A stretch of DNA of 43,045 nt, taken from contig NZ_AMZN01000031.1 in assembly GCF_000331535.1 (NCBI RefSeq), positions 1-43,045 of the forward strand. Direction: 5' to 3'. This document shows, piece by piece, positions 8,330 to 16,961 of this stretch. A model generated the notes under the pieces. It searched no databases. It was given only the letters and a program-made list of their open reading frames with translations, and had not been told where the DNA came from. The position numbers were made by a program, and so were the translations under genes. This stretch comes from Fulvivirga imtechensis AK7 (lineage in GTDB: Bacteria > Bacteroidota > Bacteroidia > Cytophagales > Cyclobacteriaceae). Within the stretch, counting starts at the first letter, position 1. Every line of letters starts with the position of its first letter.

Positions 8330-8926
8330 ATGAATACCCACAAGACCAGTTATTATGTCATCAACGGTATAACCATGTATCGCCTGGTTTCAGCGCCATT
8401 TTTGCTGCTGCTGGCTTATATCGGAGAGGTGGTGTGGTTTAAGTGGCTGTTGGCGCTAAGCTTTCTAACTGATGCCATTGACGGACCGTTGTCACGCAAA
8501 TTTAATGTGACCAGCGTGTTTGGATCAAGACTGGATTCTGTGGCAGACGATGCAACCGTTTTGGTATCTACAATTGCGATTTGGCTTATCCACCCCGAAT
8601 TTATCAACAGCAAATGGATGGTTATAGTTGCACTGTTGGCTTTGTTCGGTATTCAAACCGTAGCTGCTTTGGTAGCATATCAGCGGGTTACCAGCTTTCA
8701 TACTTACCTGGCCAAGACTGCGGCTGTGGTACAAGCCATTTTTTTTATAATGATATTCTTTCACCTCGGACCGGTGCAACTGATGTTTTACATAGCTGCA
8801 CTAATTACGGCAGTACAGCTTTTGGAGGAGATAATTCTTGTGATCCTCCTGCCGGAATGGAAGGCCAATGTAAAAGGGTTGTATTGGGTATTGAGATTTC
8901 AAAAACATACACTACACTCCGATTAG
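8330..8926 (+). CDS. CDP-alcohol phosphatidyltransferase family protein
   Basis: 198 aa from ATG 8330. The open frame extends upstream, overlapping the lipoprotein end, but the ATG eight bases after that stop is the natural start. It carries the family signature D-x2-D-G-x2-[A/S]-R-x8-G-x3-D-x3-D as DAIDGPLSRKFNVTSVFGSR followed by LDSVADD, with Ser in place of the usual Ala. About six hydrophobic segments surround it. The enzyme transfers a phospho-alcohol from a CDP-linked lipid precursor to another alcohol in the inner membrane, as PgsA and PssA do; the acceptor cannot be told. Being in a stress-gene neighbourhood, it may be an accessory rather than housekeeping enzyme. Confidence 0.85.
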   Translation: MNTHKTSYYVINGITMYRLVSAPFLLLLAYIGEVVWFKWLLALSFLTDAIDGPLSRKFNVTSVFGSRLDSVADDATVLVSTIAIWLIHPEFINSKWMVIVALLALFGIQTVAALVAYQRVTSFHTYLAKTAAVVQAIFFIMIFFHLGPVQLMFYIAALITAVQLLEEIILVILLPEWKANVKGLYWVLRFQKHTLHSD

Positions 8927-8945
8927 AACTGCAAACACTACACCT

Positions 8946-9485
8946 ATGAAGACTTTAATAATTTATTACTCCTTTACCAGCAACAACGAACTTTTAGCCA
9001 GGGATATACAGGAAAAACTGGATTGCGATATGGCCAGGATCGAAGAGGAGAAAAAGAGGACCGGGTTTACCATTTTTATGGATATATTTTTCAAAAGAAA
9101 GCCCAGGATCAAGCAACTGCACGTATTTCTCAATGATTATGACAATTTTATATTCATAGCACCTATCTGGGCGGGCAAAATAGCTTCTCCGCTGAGGTCA
9201 TTCCTGGTATTGGAAAAGGACAACATCAGTCGCTACTCATTTATAACAATATGTGGAGGAGTGCCAGGGCAGAAAGAAAAAATTACCGGAGAACTTACAA
9301 AGCTGGTGCGAAAATCACCACAAAATGTGACCGAACTGTGGATCAACGATCTTTTACCCAAAGAGAAAAAGGATACAGTGAAATACACCACTGCCTACAG
9401 AATAAAGCAAGCCGATCTGGACGCTTTCAATCATGAGGTATACGAATTTTTAAAGGAGAGCGAGGCGCTTGAATACCATCAGTAA
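8946..9485 (+). CDS. Flavodoxin family protein
   Basis: 179 aa. The N terminus MKTLIIYYSFTSNNELLA is a flavodoxin FMN phosphate-binding loop (S-x-T-S-x-N-x-x-L/T type). FIFIAPIWAGKIASPLRSF at about residues 68-86 is the second FMN loop with its aromatic residue, and ITICGG follows at the third. A small cytoplasmic FMN protein that likely acts as electron carrier or NAD(P)H:quinone-type reductase. It lies 19 bp after the CDP-alcohol transferase and is probably co-transcribed with it. Confidence 0.88.
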   Translation: MKTLIIYYSFTSNNELLARDIQEKLDCDMARIEEEKKRTGFTIFMDIFFKRKPRIKQLHVFLNDYDNFIFIAPIWAGKIASPLRSFLVLEKDNISRYSFITICGGVPGQKEKITGELTKLVRKSPQNVTELWINDLLPKEKKDTVKYTTAYRIKQADLDAFNHEVYEFLKESEALEYHQ

Positions 9486-9499
9486 GATCAATTAGCAAA

Positions 9500-9543
9500 C
9501 CAGAAACCAGAAACCAGAAACCAGAAACAAGACCAGTGACCAG
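9500..9543. repeat. Heptanucleotide tandem repeat (CCAGAAA)4
   Basis: Four perfect copies of CCAGAAA (9500-9527) are followed by variant units CCAGTGA and CCAG. It lies in the convergent gap between the flavodoxin and coiled-coil protein A genes. The 7-bp period recurs at three other intergenic loci in the window. Confidence 0.85.
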
Positions 9544-9547
9544 CACA

Positions 9548-9961
9548 CTACATCGCTTTTTCAATAAACTCAAAAAACTCCTCCTTGTATTGGATAAATT
9601 GCCTGCTAAATGACTCAAGTTCGTTCATTATTGCATCATGTTCCCGGAAGTATTCTATTTTTGATTCATCTTTCCTTTCCAGCATATCCGCCAGTTTTTT
9701 CTCATGAAGCCGCAGTTTGCCGGTGAGCTCATTAATTAGCTCTCCTCTATAGTAGAGGATAATATTTTGGAAATATTCAATTTTTTGTTTGTCTTCAGCA
9801 GCCGAAAATTTTTGGGCATACTGGTCTAGTAGTTTCTGAAAGAAAGCGAGTTCATGTTTCCATAAAACGGCTGAGGATAGCCACTCCAGCGTTTTTCTGT
9901 GTTTGTTGAGTAGTGTTGGCTGTACAATATACCTGTCTGTAGCCGATGTAACAGAGATCAT
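9548..9961 (-). CDS. Coiled-coil stress-locus protein A (paralogue of 38490-38903)
   Basis: 137 aa from ATG 9961. An upstream TTG at 9988 is possible, but the ATG gives exactly the length of the paralogue at 38490-38903. It is all-helical, charged, and has no signal or membrane segment. Both paralogues share EWL...WK-x-E-[L/M]-AFF-x-KLL near residues 26-46, a central L-x-G...HEK-x-LA, and a C-terminal helix ending K-x-E-x-F. I do not recognise the family. It is divergent from PEP synthase across a 220-bp gap with an FNR-like palindrome; its paralogue is divergent from a universal stress protein in the same way. This suggests a soluble accessory stress protein; the role is unknown. Confidence 0.78.
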   Translation of the reverse strand: MISVTSATDRYIVQPTLLNKHRKTLEWLSSAVLWKHELAFFQKLLDQYAQKFSAAEDKQKIEYFQNIILYYRGELINELTGKLRLHEKKLADMLERKDESKIEYFREHDAIMNELESFSRQFIQYKEEFFEFIEKAM

Positions 9962-10086
9962 AATTAGTGCTTTTAGTTTAGTAGTCAAAACTAGTCATCA
10001 TACTAGTCAACAAGGATGATGGTAATCAGGTTCTCAGGGTGATTGTTGTCATGTTTTAAGGGGGTAGGATATTACGTGACAAAACC

Positions 10087-10098
10087 TGATGTAAATCA
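10087..10098. promoter_or_regulatory. TGAT-N4-ATCA palindrome in divergent promoter
   Basis: TGAT-GTAA-ATCA ends 83 bp before the PEP synthase ATG and starts 125 bp from the coiled-coil protein A ATG. A one-mismatch copy, TGAT-TGTT-GTCA, lies at 10040-10051, 47 bp away. Likely a shared activator site for both divergent genes. Confidence 0.6.
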
Positions 10099-10181
10099 CC
10101 TGTGGTGTAAACAAATGTCATAGTCGTTGTACCAGGCGTATGGTAAGTTTGTTAGTCTAAAAGTGAAGTGAAATTGGAGCC

Positions 10182-12578
10182 ATGAAGACAACCTATATAT
10201 TATCATTCAATAAACTGACCATGCAGGACCTGGCAAAAGTAGGAGGTAAAAATGCCTCGTTGGGTGAAATGATCCAAAAGCTGACGCCACTAGGGGTTAA
10301 TGTGCCCGGGGGTTTTGCGATCACCGCAGGCGCCTATTATGATTTTCTTTCATACAACGAGCTAAACAATAAAATTCAGGTTGAGCTTGATATGTTGGAT
10401 CGTGCCACACTAGACAACCTTCCTCAAGTAGGGGCGCGGTGTCGCGATCTGATACTGAAGGCCACATTTCCTGAAAAGGTGCAGCGAGCAATAGCAGATG
10501 CTTATTACGAGTTTGTAGCAGCAGAGGGAAAGGTCGCTACTTTTGCCGTTCGTAGCAGTGCAACAGCAGAAGATTCTCCAACAGCGAGCTTTGCGGGTCA
10601 GCATGATTCCTTTCTAAATGTATCCGGCCTGGATAATTTACTGGATGCAGTACAGCGATGCTATGCGTCCCTGTTTAACGACAGGGCTATCAAATATCGC
10701 ATGGATAATGGCTTTGACGATATGCAGGTAGGGCAGTCTGTGGGGATACAACTGATGGTGAGAGCAGACAAAGGCAGTGCCGGAGTAATATTTACCATAG
10801 AACCCGAGACCGGAAATAAGAACCTGATATATGTAACAGGAGCATGGGGTTTAGGAGAAAGTGTAGTTCAGGGCGCAGTAAATACCGATGAATTCTACCT
10901 GTTCAAGCCTGCCATCGAGGCGGACAAAAGGTCATTGATCTACAGTGTACTAGGTAATAAACAGCAGATGGTGGTATATGGTGCCGGATCCGGTAAGAAC
11001 ACCACCTGGAAAGAAACTCCACCTGCCTTGAGAGATCAGTATGTGCTTACCGATGATGAGATATCGACACTGGGCAAATGGTCATTAAGTATTGAGCGGC
11101 ATTACGACCTGCCAATGGATATAGAATGGGCTAAGGATGGTCTTTCGGGAAAGTTATACATTGTACAGGCGAGGCCTGAAACTGTACATTCCACCAATAG
11201 GGAATTGGTGTTGAAAGAATATAAGTTGTCAACCAGGGAAACTCCATTGCTTACAGGAAAGGCAGTGGGACGTTCCGTTGTCAGCGGCAAGGTCAGTATT
11301 GTGAAGTCTCTGGCTGATGGAGCTAAGGTGGAGGCTGGCAATATAATAGTAGCAGACATTACCAACCCCGATTGGAATGCTTTGCTGAAAAAAGCCATAT
11401 GTATCGTAACCAACAAAGGAGGTAGGACCAGTCATGCTTCTATTATTGCGAGAGAACTGGGCATACCGGCAGTGGTGGGTACGATGGCTGCCACTGAAAA
11501 ACTGGTAGACGGGCAGGAGATCACCGTTTCCTGTGCGGGGGGCGATGAGGGATATATCTACAATGGCAAGCTGAACTGGGAGGAGAAAGAAACTACCCTT
11601 CAATCCATCGCCAGAACAAAAACAAAGCCTATGTTCATATTGGCGGATCCCCAAAAGGCGCTGCTTTATGCTTCATATCCCAACCAGGGGGTGGGATTAT
11701 TGAGAATGGAGTTCATGATCAGCAATAGCTTGCAGGTACACCCCATGGCGCTGATCAAATATAATGAGCTACCGGACGATAAGGAGAAAAAGCAGATCGA
11801 TGCGCTCACCCGGCACTATATTGATAAAAAGCAGTTTTTTGTTGATAAGCTGGCTCAGTCTATAGCCTTGGTGGCAGCCGCTTTTTATCCCAAAGAGGTA
11901 ATTGTGCGTATGAGTGATTTCAAGACGAATGAGTACGCCAAATTACTAGGAGGAAGGCTTTTTGAGCAGGAGGAGGAAAACCCGATGTTGGGATTCAGAG
12001 GGGCCAGCCGCTATTATAACGAACGATATCGCGAAGGATTTGGACTCGAATGTGCGGCTATCAGGAAAGTACGGAATGAAATGCTCCTGACCAATGTGAA
12101 GGTAATGATCCCTTTCTGCCGCACAGTTGAAGAAGGTAAAAAAGTGCTCGATGTGATGTCATCATTCGGATTGGAAAGAAAGAAAAATGACCTTGAGGTG
12201 TATGTAATGGCTGAAATTCCGAGTAATATCCTGCTTGCTGCGGAGTTTGCTACATTGTTTGACGGATTTTCGATCGGTTCCAACGACCTTACACAACTCA
12301 CACTTGGGCTTGACCGCGATTCAGCTATTGTTAGTGATCTTTTTAACGAAAATGATGCTTCTGTACTGTACCTGATAAGGCGACTGATTGAGGTAGCCCA
12401 TGAACATGGCGTGAAGGTCGGGTTGTGTGGTCAGGCTCCCAGTGACTATCCGGATTTTGCCCGCTTTCTTGTTGAGTGTGGTATTGATTCAATTTCATTT
12501 AATCCTGATGCTCTCATGCGAGGTATTGAAAATATTGCGCTTGCTGAGGCAGAAGTTAAGGTTGTTTTTAACACATAA
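10182..12578 (+). CDS. ppsA: Phosphoenolpyruvate synthase
   Basis: 798 aa, the usual length. The enzyme makes PEP from pyruvate and ATP (giving AMP and phosphate) and feeds gluconeogenesis. The N-terminal ATP-grasp domain shows GGKNASLGEM (21-30) and VRSSATAEDSPTASFAGQ (123-140). The swivelling phosphohistidine domain has GGRTSHASIIARELGIPA with catalytic H418, and the C-terminal PEP/pyruvate barrel ends with VGLCGQAPSD containing C749. The start follows GGAGCC closely. It is divergent from coiled-coil protein A, under an FNR-like palindrome, and ends at a hairpin terminator. In other bacteria such enzymes are induced in stress or low-oxygen regulons; that is an inference here. Confidence 0.95.
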   Translation: MKTTYILSFNKLTMQDLAKVGGKNASLGEMIQKLTPLGVNVPGGFAITAGAYYDFLSYNELNNKIQVELDMLDRATLDNLPQVGARCRDLILKATFPEKVQRAIADAYYEFVAAEGKVATFAVRSSATAEDSPTASFAGQHDSFLNVSGLDNLLDAVQRCYASLFNDRAIKYRMDNGFDDMQVGQSVGIQLMVRADKGSAGVIFTIEPETGNKNLIYVTGAWGLGESVVQGAVNTDEFYLFKPAIEADKRSLIYSVLGNKQQMVVYGAGSGKNTTWKETPPALRDQYVLTDDEISTLGKWSLSIERHYDLPMDIEWAKDGLSGKLYIVQARPETVHSTNRELVLKEYKLSTRETPLLTGKAVGRSVVSGKVSIVKSLADGAKVEAGNIIVADITNPDWNALLKKAICIVTNKGGRTSHASIIARELGIPAVVGTMAATEKLVDGQEITVSCAGGDEGYIYNGKLNWEEKETTLQSIARTKTKPMFILADPQKALLYASYPNQGVGLLRMEFMISNSLQVHPMALIKYNELPDDKEKKQIDALTRHYIDKKQFFVDKLAQSIALVAAAFYPKEVIVRMSDFKTNEYAKLLGGRLFEQEEENPMLGFRGASRYYNERYREGFGLECAAIRKVRNEMLLTNVKVMIPFCRTVEEGKKVLDVMSSFGLERKKNDLEVYVMAEIPSNILLAAEFATLFDGFSIGSNDLTQLTLGLDRDSAIVSDLFNENDASVLYLIRRLIEVAHEHGVKVGLCGQAPSDYPDFARFLVECGIDSISFNPDALMRGIENIALAEAEVKVVFNT

Positions 12579-12595
12579 TTTATAAATTTGGGTAC

Positions 12596-12624
12596 TCCCC
12601 GGCTACCATAACGGGGGATTTTTC
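12596..12624 (+). terminator. Rho-independent terminator after ppsA
   Basis: The stem CCCCG (12597-12601) pairs with CGGGG (12612-12616) around a 10-nt loop and is followed by GATTTTT. It lies between the ppsA stop and the AI-2E transporter ATG, so the transporter would need read-through or its own promoter. Confidence 0.6.
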
Positions 12625-12643
12625 AAAAACCCGATATTTATCT

Positions 12644-13708
12644 ATGCCAATGCAGCGGTCAGTATTTGTGTCAGGGTCATCCTATCTGAGATGGTTGCAG
12701 ATCATTGTCTACGGGTCGGTAATTTTATATTTCGGAAGGGATGTTTTCATCCCGGTGAGTTTTGCATTGCTGATCAGCTTTGTTCTATATCCTGTCTGTG
12801 CATGGCTGGAAAGGAAGGGGTTAGGTCGGCTCACAGCTATTCTTGTTGCAGTATTTATATTACTTATACTGGGTTTGCTATTACTTACCCTATTGGTCAG
12901 CCAGTTCATATCCTTTATAGATGAATGGCCCTCGCTACAGAGCAAACTGTCACAATCCATCGATGATCTGAGCCAAATGCTCATTGACGTATTCGGTATT
13001 TCAAAAGATAAGCAGAAGGAAATGATCTCCAAAATGTCAGATCAGTCTGGAGGAAATATGCTGACAGTAATTCGTAACACTATATCGGCATCAGCGTTTT
13101 CTGCTGTACTGTTTTTGCTGATCCCGGTTTACGCTGTGCTGATCCTTTATTACAGGAGTTACTGGATGAAAATCCTTTACCGGTTGTTTCCTAATGAGCG
13201 AAATGAAAGTATACTGGAGCTTATATCTCTGACCATTCAGGCGTATTATAACTTTATAAAAGGAATGGCGATAGTATATCTGGTGGTGGGCACGTTAAAC
13301 AGTGTAGGCCTCCTGCTACTGGGAGTTCCGCATGCTATCCTGTTTGGCTTTATTGCCTCTGTCCTTACCTTTATTCCTTATGTGGGCATTATTGTAGGAT
13401 CTCTGCTGCCTATCACCATGGCGTGGATCACGTATGATTCTGTTTGGTATCCGGTAGGTGTTGTAGCTATATTTACGTTTGTACAGTACCTGGAGGCTAA
13501 TGTCATATTTCCCCTTGCGGTGAGCAACCGGCTGCATGTTAACACGTTGGTAATGCTGCAGGTGATATTCGTTGGTGGTGTATTGTGGGGTGTAGCCGGG
13601 ATGATCCTCTTTGTGCCTTTTGTTGGTATTTTAAAGCTGGTGGCAGATTATAATCCCAAATGGAAAACCCTTTCCATGATCCTGGGTACTGATAACGGGA
13701 AGCTTTAA
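12644..13708 (+). CDS. AI-2E family transporter (putative permease)
   Basis: 354 aa. Two N-terminal hydrophobic hairpins (about residues 20-45 and 60-85) precede a soluble amphipathic stretch (90-140), then about five more membrane segments. This is the TqsA/PerM topology, with the family-typical YVGIIVGSLLPI and a C-terminal MILFVPFVGILK region. Members export small molecules or act as Na+/H+ antiporters; the substrate cannot be deduced. It follows ppsA by 65 bp across a probable terminator. Confidence 0.88.
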   Translation: MPMQRSVFVSGSSYLRWLQIIVYGSVILYFGRDVFIPVSFALLISFVLYPVCAWLERKGLGRLTAILVAVFILLILGLLLLTLLVSQFISFIDEWPSLQSKLSQSIDDLSQMLIDVFGISKDKQKEMISKMSDQSGGNMLTVIRNTISASAFSAVLFLLIPVYAVLILYYRSYWMKILYRLFPNERNESILELISLTIQAYYNFIKGMAIVYLVVGTLNSVGLLLLGVPHAILFGFIASVLTFIPYVGIIVGSLLPITMAWITYDSVWYPVGVVAIFTFVQYLEANVIFPLAVSNRLHVNTLVMLQVIFVGGVLWGVAGMILFVPFVGILKLVADYNPKWKTLSMILGTDNGKL

Positions 13709-13943
13709 TGGGTGAAATAGAAACTCTTAACTGGTGTCATGTGTCGTCATTTAAGCTTTCTCTTTAGTTTCAGAATATAAACCGAAGACGTCTTTCAATA
13801 ATCAGGTAAGGAAAAAAGTTGTGAAGACAGAAGCCGGTTTTGCCCACCCCTGCCTCAAACTGGTCAACGTCCCGGAGGCCTTAAAGATTTATGGCTTTCG
13901 GGATCGAAGCCAGCACACATGGTTTAAGCTCTGGCAGAGGTTT

Positions 13944-14414
13944 TTATGTCCTGCTAACTAAAGCGGCATATTCAATTATAGGCTTCATCACCACTTTTGC
14001 AGTTATTGAATTGGAAATGAGACAAGCTGTCTCTGCTTTTACCAATATCCGTATGGTACGATCAAAGTCGTCTTCATCAAAAATAGTGACCCTGGGCTCA
14101 ATATACACCTCTGACATCTGTAGTTTTCCATCCAGTTTTTCCAGCTTTCCGCTTGATTGACAACTGAATGATTTAAATGCAAGTTTTGAACTTTCGGCTA
14201 CTGCCAGAAAGGTGGTCATAAAGCAACTACTCACCGCTGCGGTAAACAAATGTTCAGGAGACCAAATACCGGGCATACCCTGAGGAAATTGAGGGGGAGT
14301 GGCTACCTCTATATGTTGATTTTTGGAAGATTCATCGTTTAGTTCAGGGGAGTGCATAACACCTTTTCTGTGGCTACTCCAGGTTACATTGACATTATAA
14401 AAATGTGGTTCCAT
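13944..14414 (-). CDS. OsmC family peroxiredoxin-like protein
   Basis: 156 aa. The OsmC/Ohr fold is shown by WSPEHLFTAAVSSCFMTTFLA (about residues 51-71), with the first reactive cysteine at C64, and AETACLISNSI (about 128-138), with the second. These two thiols reduce organic hydroperoxides in the cytoplasm. Length and motif order are normal for the general OsmC branch (CLISNSI rather than the Ohr CPYS). It is alone on the minus strand, with an FNR-like palindrome about 90 bp upstream of its ATG, consistent with stress control. Confidence 0.9.
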   Translation of the reverse strand: MEPHFYNVNVTWSSHRKGVMHSPELNDESSKNQHIEVATPPQFPQGMPGIWSPEHLFTAAVSSCFMTTFLAVAESSKLAFKSFSCQSSGKLEKLDGKLQMSEVYIEPRVTIFDEDDFDRTIRILVKAETACLISNSITAKVVMKPIIEYAALVSRT

Positions 14415-14482
14415 ACGGGTTATAATTTTTGCTAATAAAAAATAAATTCTTTAAAGCTACCTTTTACCCCCAGGCCAATGAA

Positions 14483-14516
14483 TGATCGGGCTCATGTGGC
14501 AATATGATTAATATCA
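14483..14516. promoter_or_regulatory. TGAT-N4-ATCA palindrome plus near-copy upstream of the OsmC-family gene
   Basis: TGAT-TAAT-ATCA at 14505-14516 is exact. TGAT-CGGG-CTCA at 14483-14494 has one mismatch. The pair is 22 bp apart, about two DNA turns, so both would face the same side. The exact site lies 90 bp upstream of the OsmC-family start on the minus strand. Confidence 0.55.
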
Positions 14517-14538
14517 TGGGTGGAGAGTGGAGAGCGGA

Positions 14539-14762
14539 GAGCGTGGCGCAGAGAGCTGAGGGGCGGGGTTGCTGGCTACTGGTCTGTCACTGGTCACTGG
14601 TCACTGGTTACTGGGTACTGGTTACTGGTTACTGGTTACTGGTCACTGGTTACTGGTCACTGGTTACTGGTTACTGGTCAGGTCAGGTTACCGATTACTG
14701 ATTACCGATTACTGATTACCGATTACCGATCACCGATCACCGATCACTTGTTACTGACTACA
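14539..14762. repeat. Long heptanucleotide repeat tract with conserved flank
   Basis: A 7-bp period runs from about 14573 to 14762, first as TGGTTAC/TGGTCAC units and then as CGATTAC/TGATTAC/CGATCAC units, roughly 25 in all. The flank GAGCGTGGCGCAGAG (14539-14553) recurs in reverse orientation at 42935-42949, next to another heptamer tract. The gene-free interval 14415-14987 holds this tract and the operator-like sites only. Confidence 0.85.
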
Positions 14763-14847
14763 GATTGCTGGTTTGTTTTGTGACTTGCAGCTTAGGGCTC
14801 GAGGTTTGCAGCTATGGCCAACTGAAGTATAAAATCTCTCTTATGAA

Positions 14848-14859
14848 TGATTGCAGTCA
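14848..14859. promoter_or_regulatory. Near-match TGAT-N4-GTCA palindrome
   Basis: TGAT-TGCA-GTCA, one mismatch, lies 128 bp before the chosen start of the baeRF-like gene. It overlaps an earlier possible ATG (14847), which argues that the true start is downstream. Confidence 0.35.
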
Positions 14860-14987
14860 TTGGCGCTGACATAAATAATAGCGTACTTTTCGATATAAAA
14901 AGGCATGAAAATGGAAGCTGTGGGGGTTTACCTGTTATTATCACAAATTACCTGTTTCCGACATTTTACAGGCGTCTTATTTTAAAA

Positions 14988-16097
14988 ATGAAGATGACTA
15001 GCAACCTTAAAAATAATAATACCATGCACCACCTAATGTTGGACCCGGACTTAGTTAGTAAAGTAACCAAAGACAACGGTCTGTGTGTGACTTTACAGAT
15101 ACCCACCAGGAGGGACCCCTCGGCGTGGGAAGAAAATGATCTTTCACTGCGCCTGGCAGTCAACGAGGTAACCGAGCTTATCGAAAAAGCCCGGGCTCCG
15201 GAAAAGCTAAAAAAAGACCTGTCTAACAAAGTCAATGTGCTTTACGAGAGTGTTGACCCCAAGCAGGCGCTGGACGGAATGGGAATGTACGTTTCTGCGG
15301 AACTGTCGGCTCTCTTGCGCTTTCCTTTTACCGTGAAAAAGGAGGTGGAGGTGGGCAAATACTTTAAATTCCGAAATGTTTTTTACCTGCAACAGTACAC
15401 GGAACCATACAAAATATTACTGCTAAGCAAGAAGATGATCCGTCTTTTTTCCGCAGTGGGCAATGTATTAGTAGAAGAGAAAAATGAAGATTTTCCCCTG
15501 CTGTACAATGAAGAATACGAATACTCCAGACCGGCTCTTGGCAACTCCTATGGATATACGATGAAGTCTTTTGAAAAAGATAAGTCTTTGATGCAAAGCC
15601 AGCGAATGAATGCATTTATCCGGTCCGCAGATGCTCAGGTACAGAAGTACATCAGTGGTACCGGCCAAAAAGCCATTTTGGCGGGGTCTGCTGAACTACT
15701 ACACGAATTTCAGCCCTCGAACCCTGAACTGATAATGGGTAGCGTAACCGGCAGCTTCACAGATAGAAATATGCATGTACTCGCTGAAAATGCCTGGTAT
15801 GCAGTTAAGGAACATAAAGACGCCAATATAAACGCTCTGATCGGCACGATAAGGGAGCTCAGAAACAGAGCGCTTGTGATATCCGGAGCGGATGATAGCT
15901 ATGCTGTGGCTAAAGAGGGACGAGCACAGTTCCTGCTGGTCGATAAGAACTACCACTACTATGTGAGCAACGATGAGAAACATGACTTGGTGGATAACAT
16001 CATCACCACAGTGTTAGAGAAAAACGGGGAGGTGATGTTTGCCGAGCCTGGCGCGCTGAAGGAGTATGACCATCTGGTGATGAAGTTAAGATATTAG
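14988..16097 (+). CDS. baeRF-like (bacterial archaeo-eukaryotic release factor-like) protein
   Basis: 369 aa from ATG 14988. The frame is open from 14847, but the first 47 codons look non-coding and cover a near-operator; 14994 and 15024 are also possible. The N terminus (MLDPDLVSKVTKDNGLCVTL then IPTRRDPSAWEEND) resembles the baeRF family, whose members start by binding a ribosome or tRNA-like partner and share the eRF1/Pelota-like fold. The C-terminal part (ALVISGADDSYAVAKEGRAQ and an E-x-G-x-V...DHLVMKLRY end) fits the Rossmann-like final domain. Such proteins sit with stress genes in many bacteria and may rescue or release ribosomes; none is well characterised. The subgroup (possibly baeRF3) is a recollection. 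Confidence 0.72.
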   Translation: MKMTSNLKNNNTMHHLMLDPDLVSKVTKDNGLCVTLQIPTRRDPSAWEENDLSLRLAVNEVTELIEKARAPEKLKKDLSNKVNVLYESVDPKQALDGMGMYVSAELSALLRFPFTVKKEVEVGKYFKFRNVFYLQQYTEPYKILLLSKKMIRLFSAVGNVLVEEKNEDFPLLYNEEYEYSRPALGNSYGYTMKSFEKDKSLMQSQRMNAFIRSADAQVQKYISGTGQKAILAGSAELLHEFQPSNPELIMGSVTGSFTDRNMHVLAENAWYAVKEHKDANINALIGTIRELRNRALVISGADDSYAVAKEGRAQFLLVDKNYHYYVSNDEKHDLVDNIITTVLEKNGEVMFAEPGALKEYDHLVMKLRY

Positions 16098-16248
16098 TGT
16101 ACTAATAAAAACGAACGGAGCAACTCTGGTGCAGGACATTACCAGTTTTGCTTTTTTCATACTCCAGGTTAAATTATGTATTAAAATTACATCAATCCAG
16201 ATAAATAGCTCCTTTGATTTAATTTAGAATGAAACCAACTTTTGTTTC

Positions 16249-16623
16249 ATGAATCCATTCATAGGTTGTGAGTTTGATCCTCAAACCAGGATCTTCTATA
16301 AGTATTACTCGGGGGCAATTTACATGGAGGATCTCATTGCCAGTTGGGAAGATATTATTGAGAAAGGTTTGATACCTCCTAACACAAGAAAGTTTATACT
16401 GGAATACAGCAATGGATTTTTAGTGGCCGGGCCAGAGGCTTCAACGGAAATTGCCGCGTTTTACCAGAAGCATCATGCAATATTTGGAGGTAGTAAAGTG
16501 GCGTTGATCATGCAAAATCCGGATCAGGTTATCTTCCCTATTTTAGTCAATCAGGAGCAGTCTCATGTACAGTTTAAGCCTTTCTACACACTCGAAGGAG
16601 CGTTGGAGTGGGTAAATGCATAA
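16249..16623 (+). CDS. SpoIIAA/STAS-SEC14-like hypothetical protein
   Basis: 124 aa, no signal peptide, soluble. The pattern FDPQTRIFYKYYSGAIYMED, a central KFILEYSNGF strand and a closing FKPFYTLEGALEWV helix match small Bacteroidota proteins of the SpoIIAA-like/STAS group. These proteins begin with an old reaction-to-effort strand and end in a helix AxxWL/V. No catalytic residues are recognised. It follows the baeRF-like gene by 151 bp and precedes the PAS kinase. The role is unknown. Confidence 0.65.
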   Translation: MNPFIGCEFDPQTRIFYKYYSGAIYMEDLIASWEDIIEKGLIPPNTRKFILEYSNGFLVAGPEASTEIAAFYQKHHAIFGGSKVALIMQNPDQVIFPILVNQEQSHVQFKPFYTLEGALEWVNA

Positions 16624-16961
16624 AATATTACCTGCCACAAAAATAAAAATGGAACCTTTTAAACTGTTTTTAATTGCGGTCTGTTCTACAATCAAAGCCC
16701 TGGTACATCCCGAATCTTAGCATGTTGTCCGTAGGTTAGGCTGCTTCGTACGTAGCTCCTATCAATTTAATGCCAATTTTTTGGGTTATACTTGGTAAAT
16801 AATGTATATTTTATTAATTTGATTATGCCGCCTCTGTGTTATAATTCAATTTTGAATCAATCTTATAAATAAACTTACATGTGGGTAAAAAGAGTTTTAA
16901 GGCTCCCTAAAAAGTATTAAATTTATTATTACCCTTATATAACACTAATGACTGTTGCGAA
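16624..16961. other. Gene-free AT-rich region before the PAS kinase
   Basis: No gene seen. It contains the palindrome ATTCAA-TT-TTGAAT at 16844-16857 and the 17-mer TTATAAATAAACTTACA at 16863-16879. The same 17-mer also occurs at 2442-2458, between the MORN and carotenoid oxygenase genes. Either may be part of the kinase promoter. Confidence 0.45.

Noticed and set aside
14573-14762. Possible CRISPR array
   Set aside because: The 7-bp units are contiguous with no spacers of constant length and no cas genes nearby.
14504-14783. Two overlapping plus-strand frames with W-S-L-V-T-G-Y repeats
   Set aside because: They simply translate the 7-bp tandem repeat; the repeat period keeps three frames open without being a gene.
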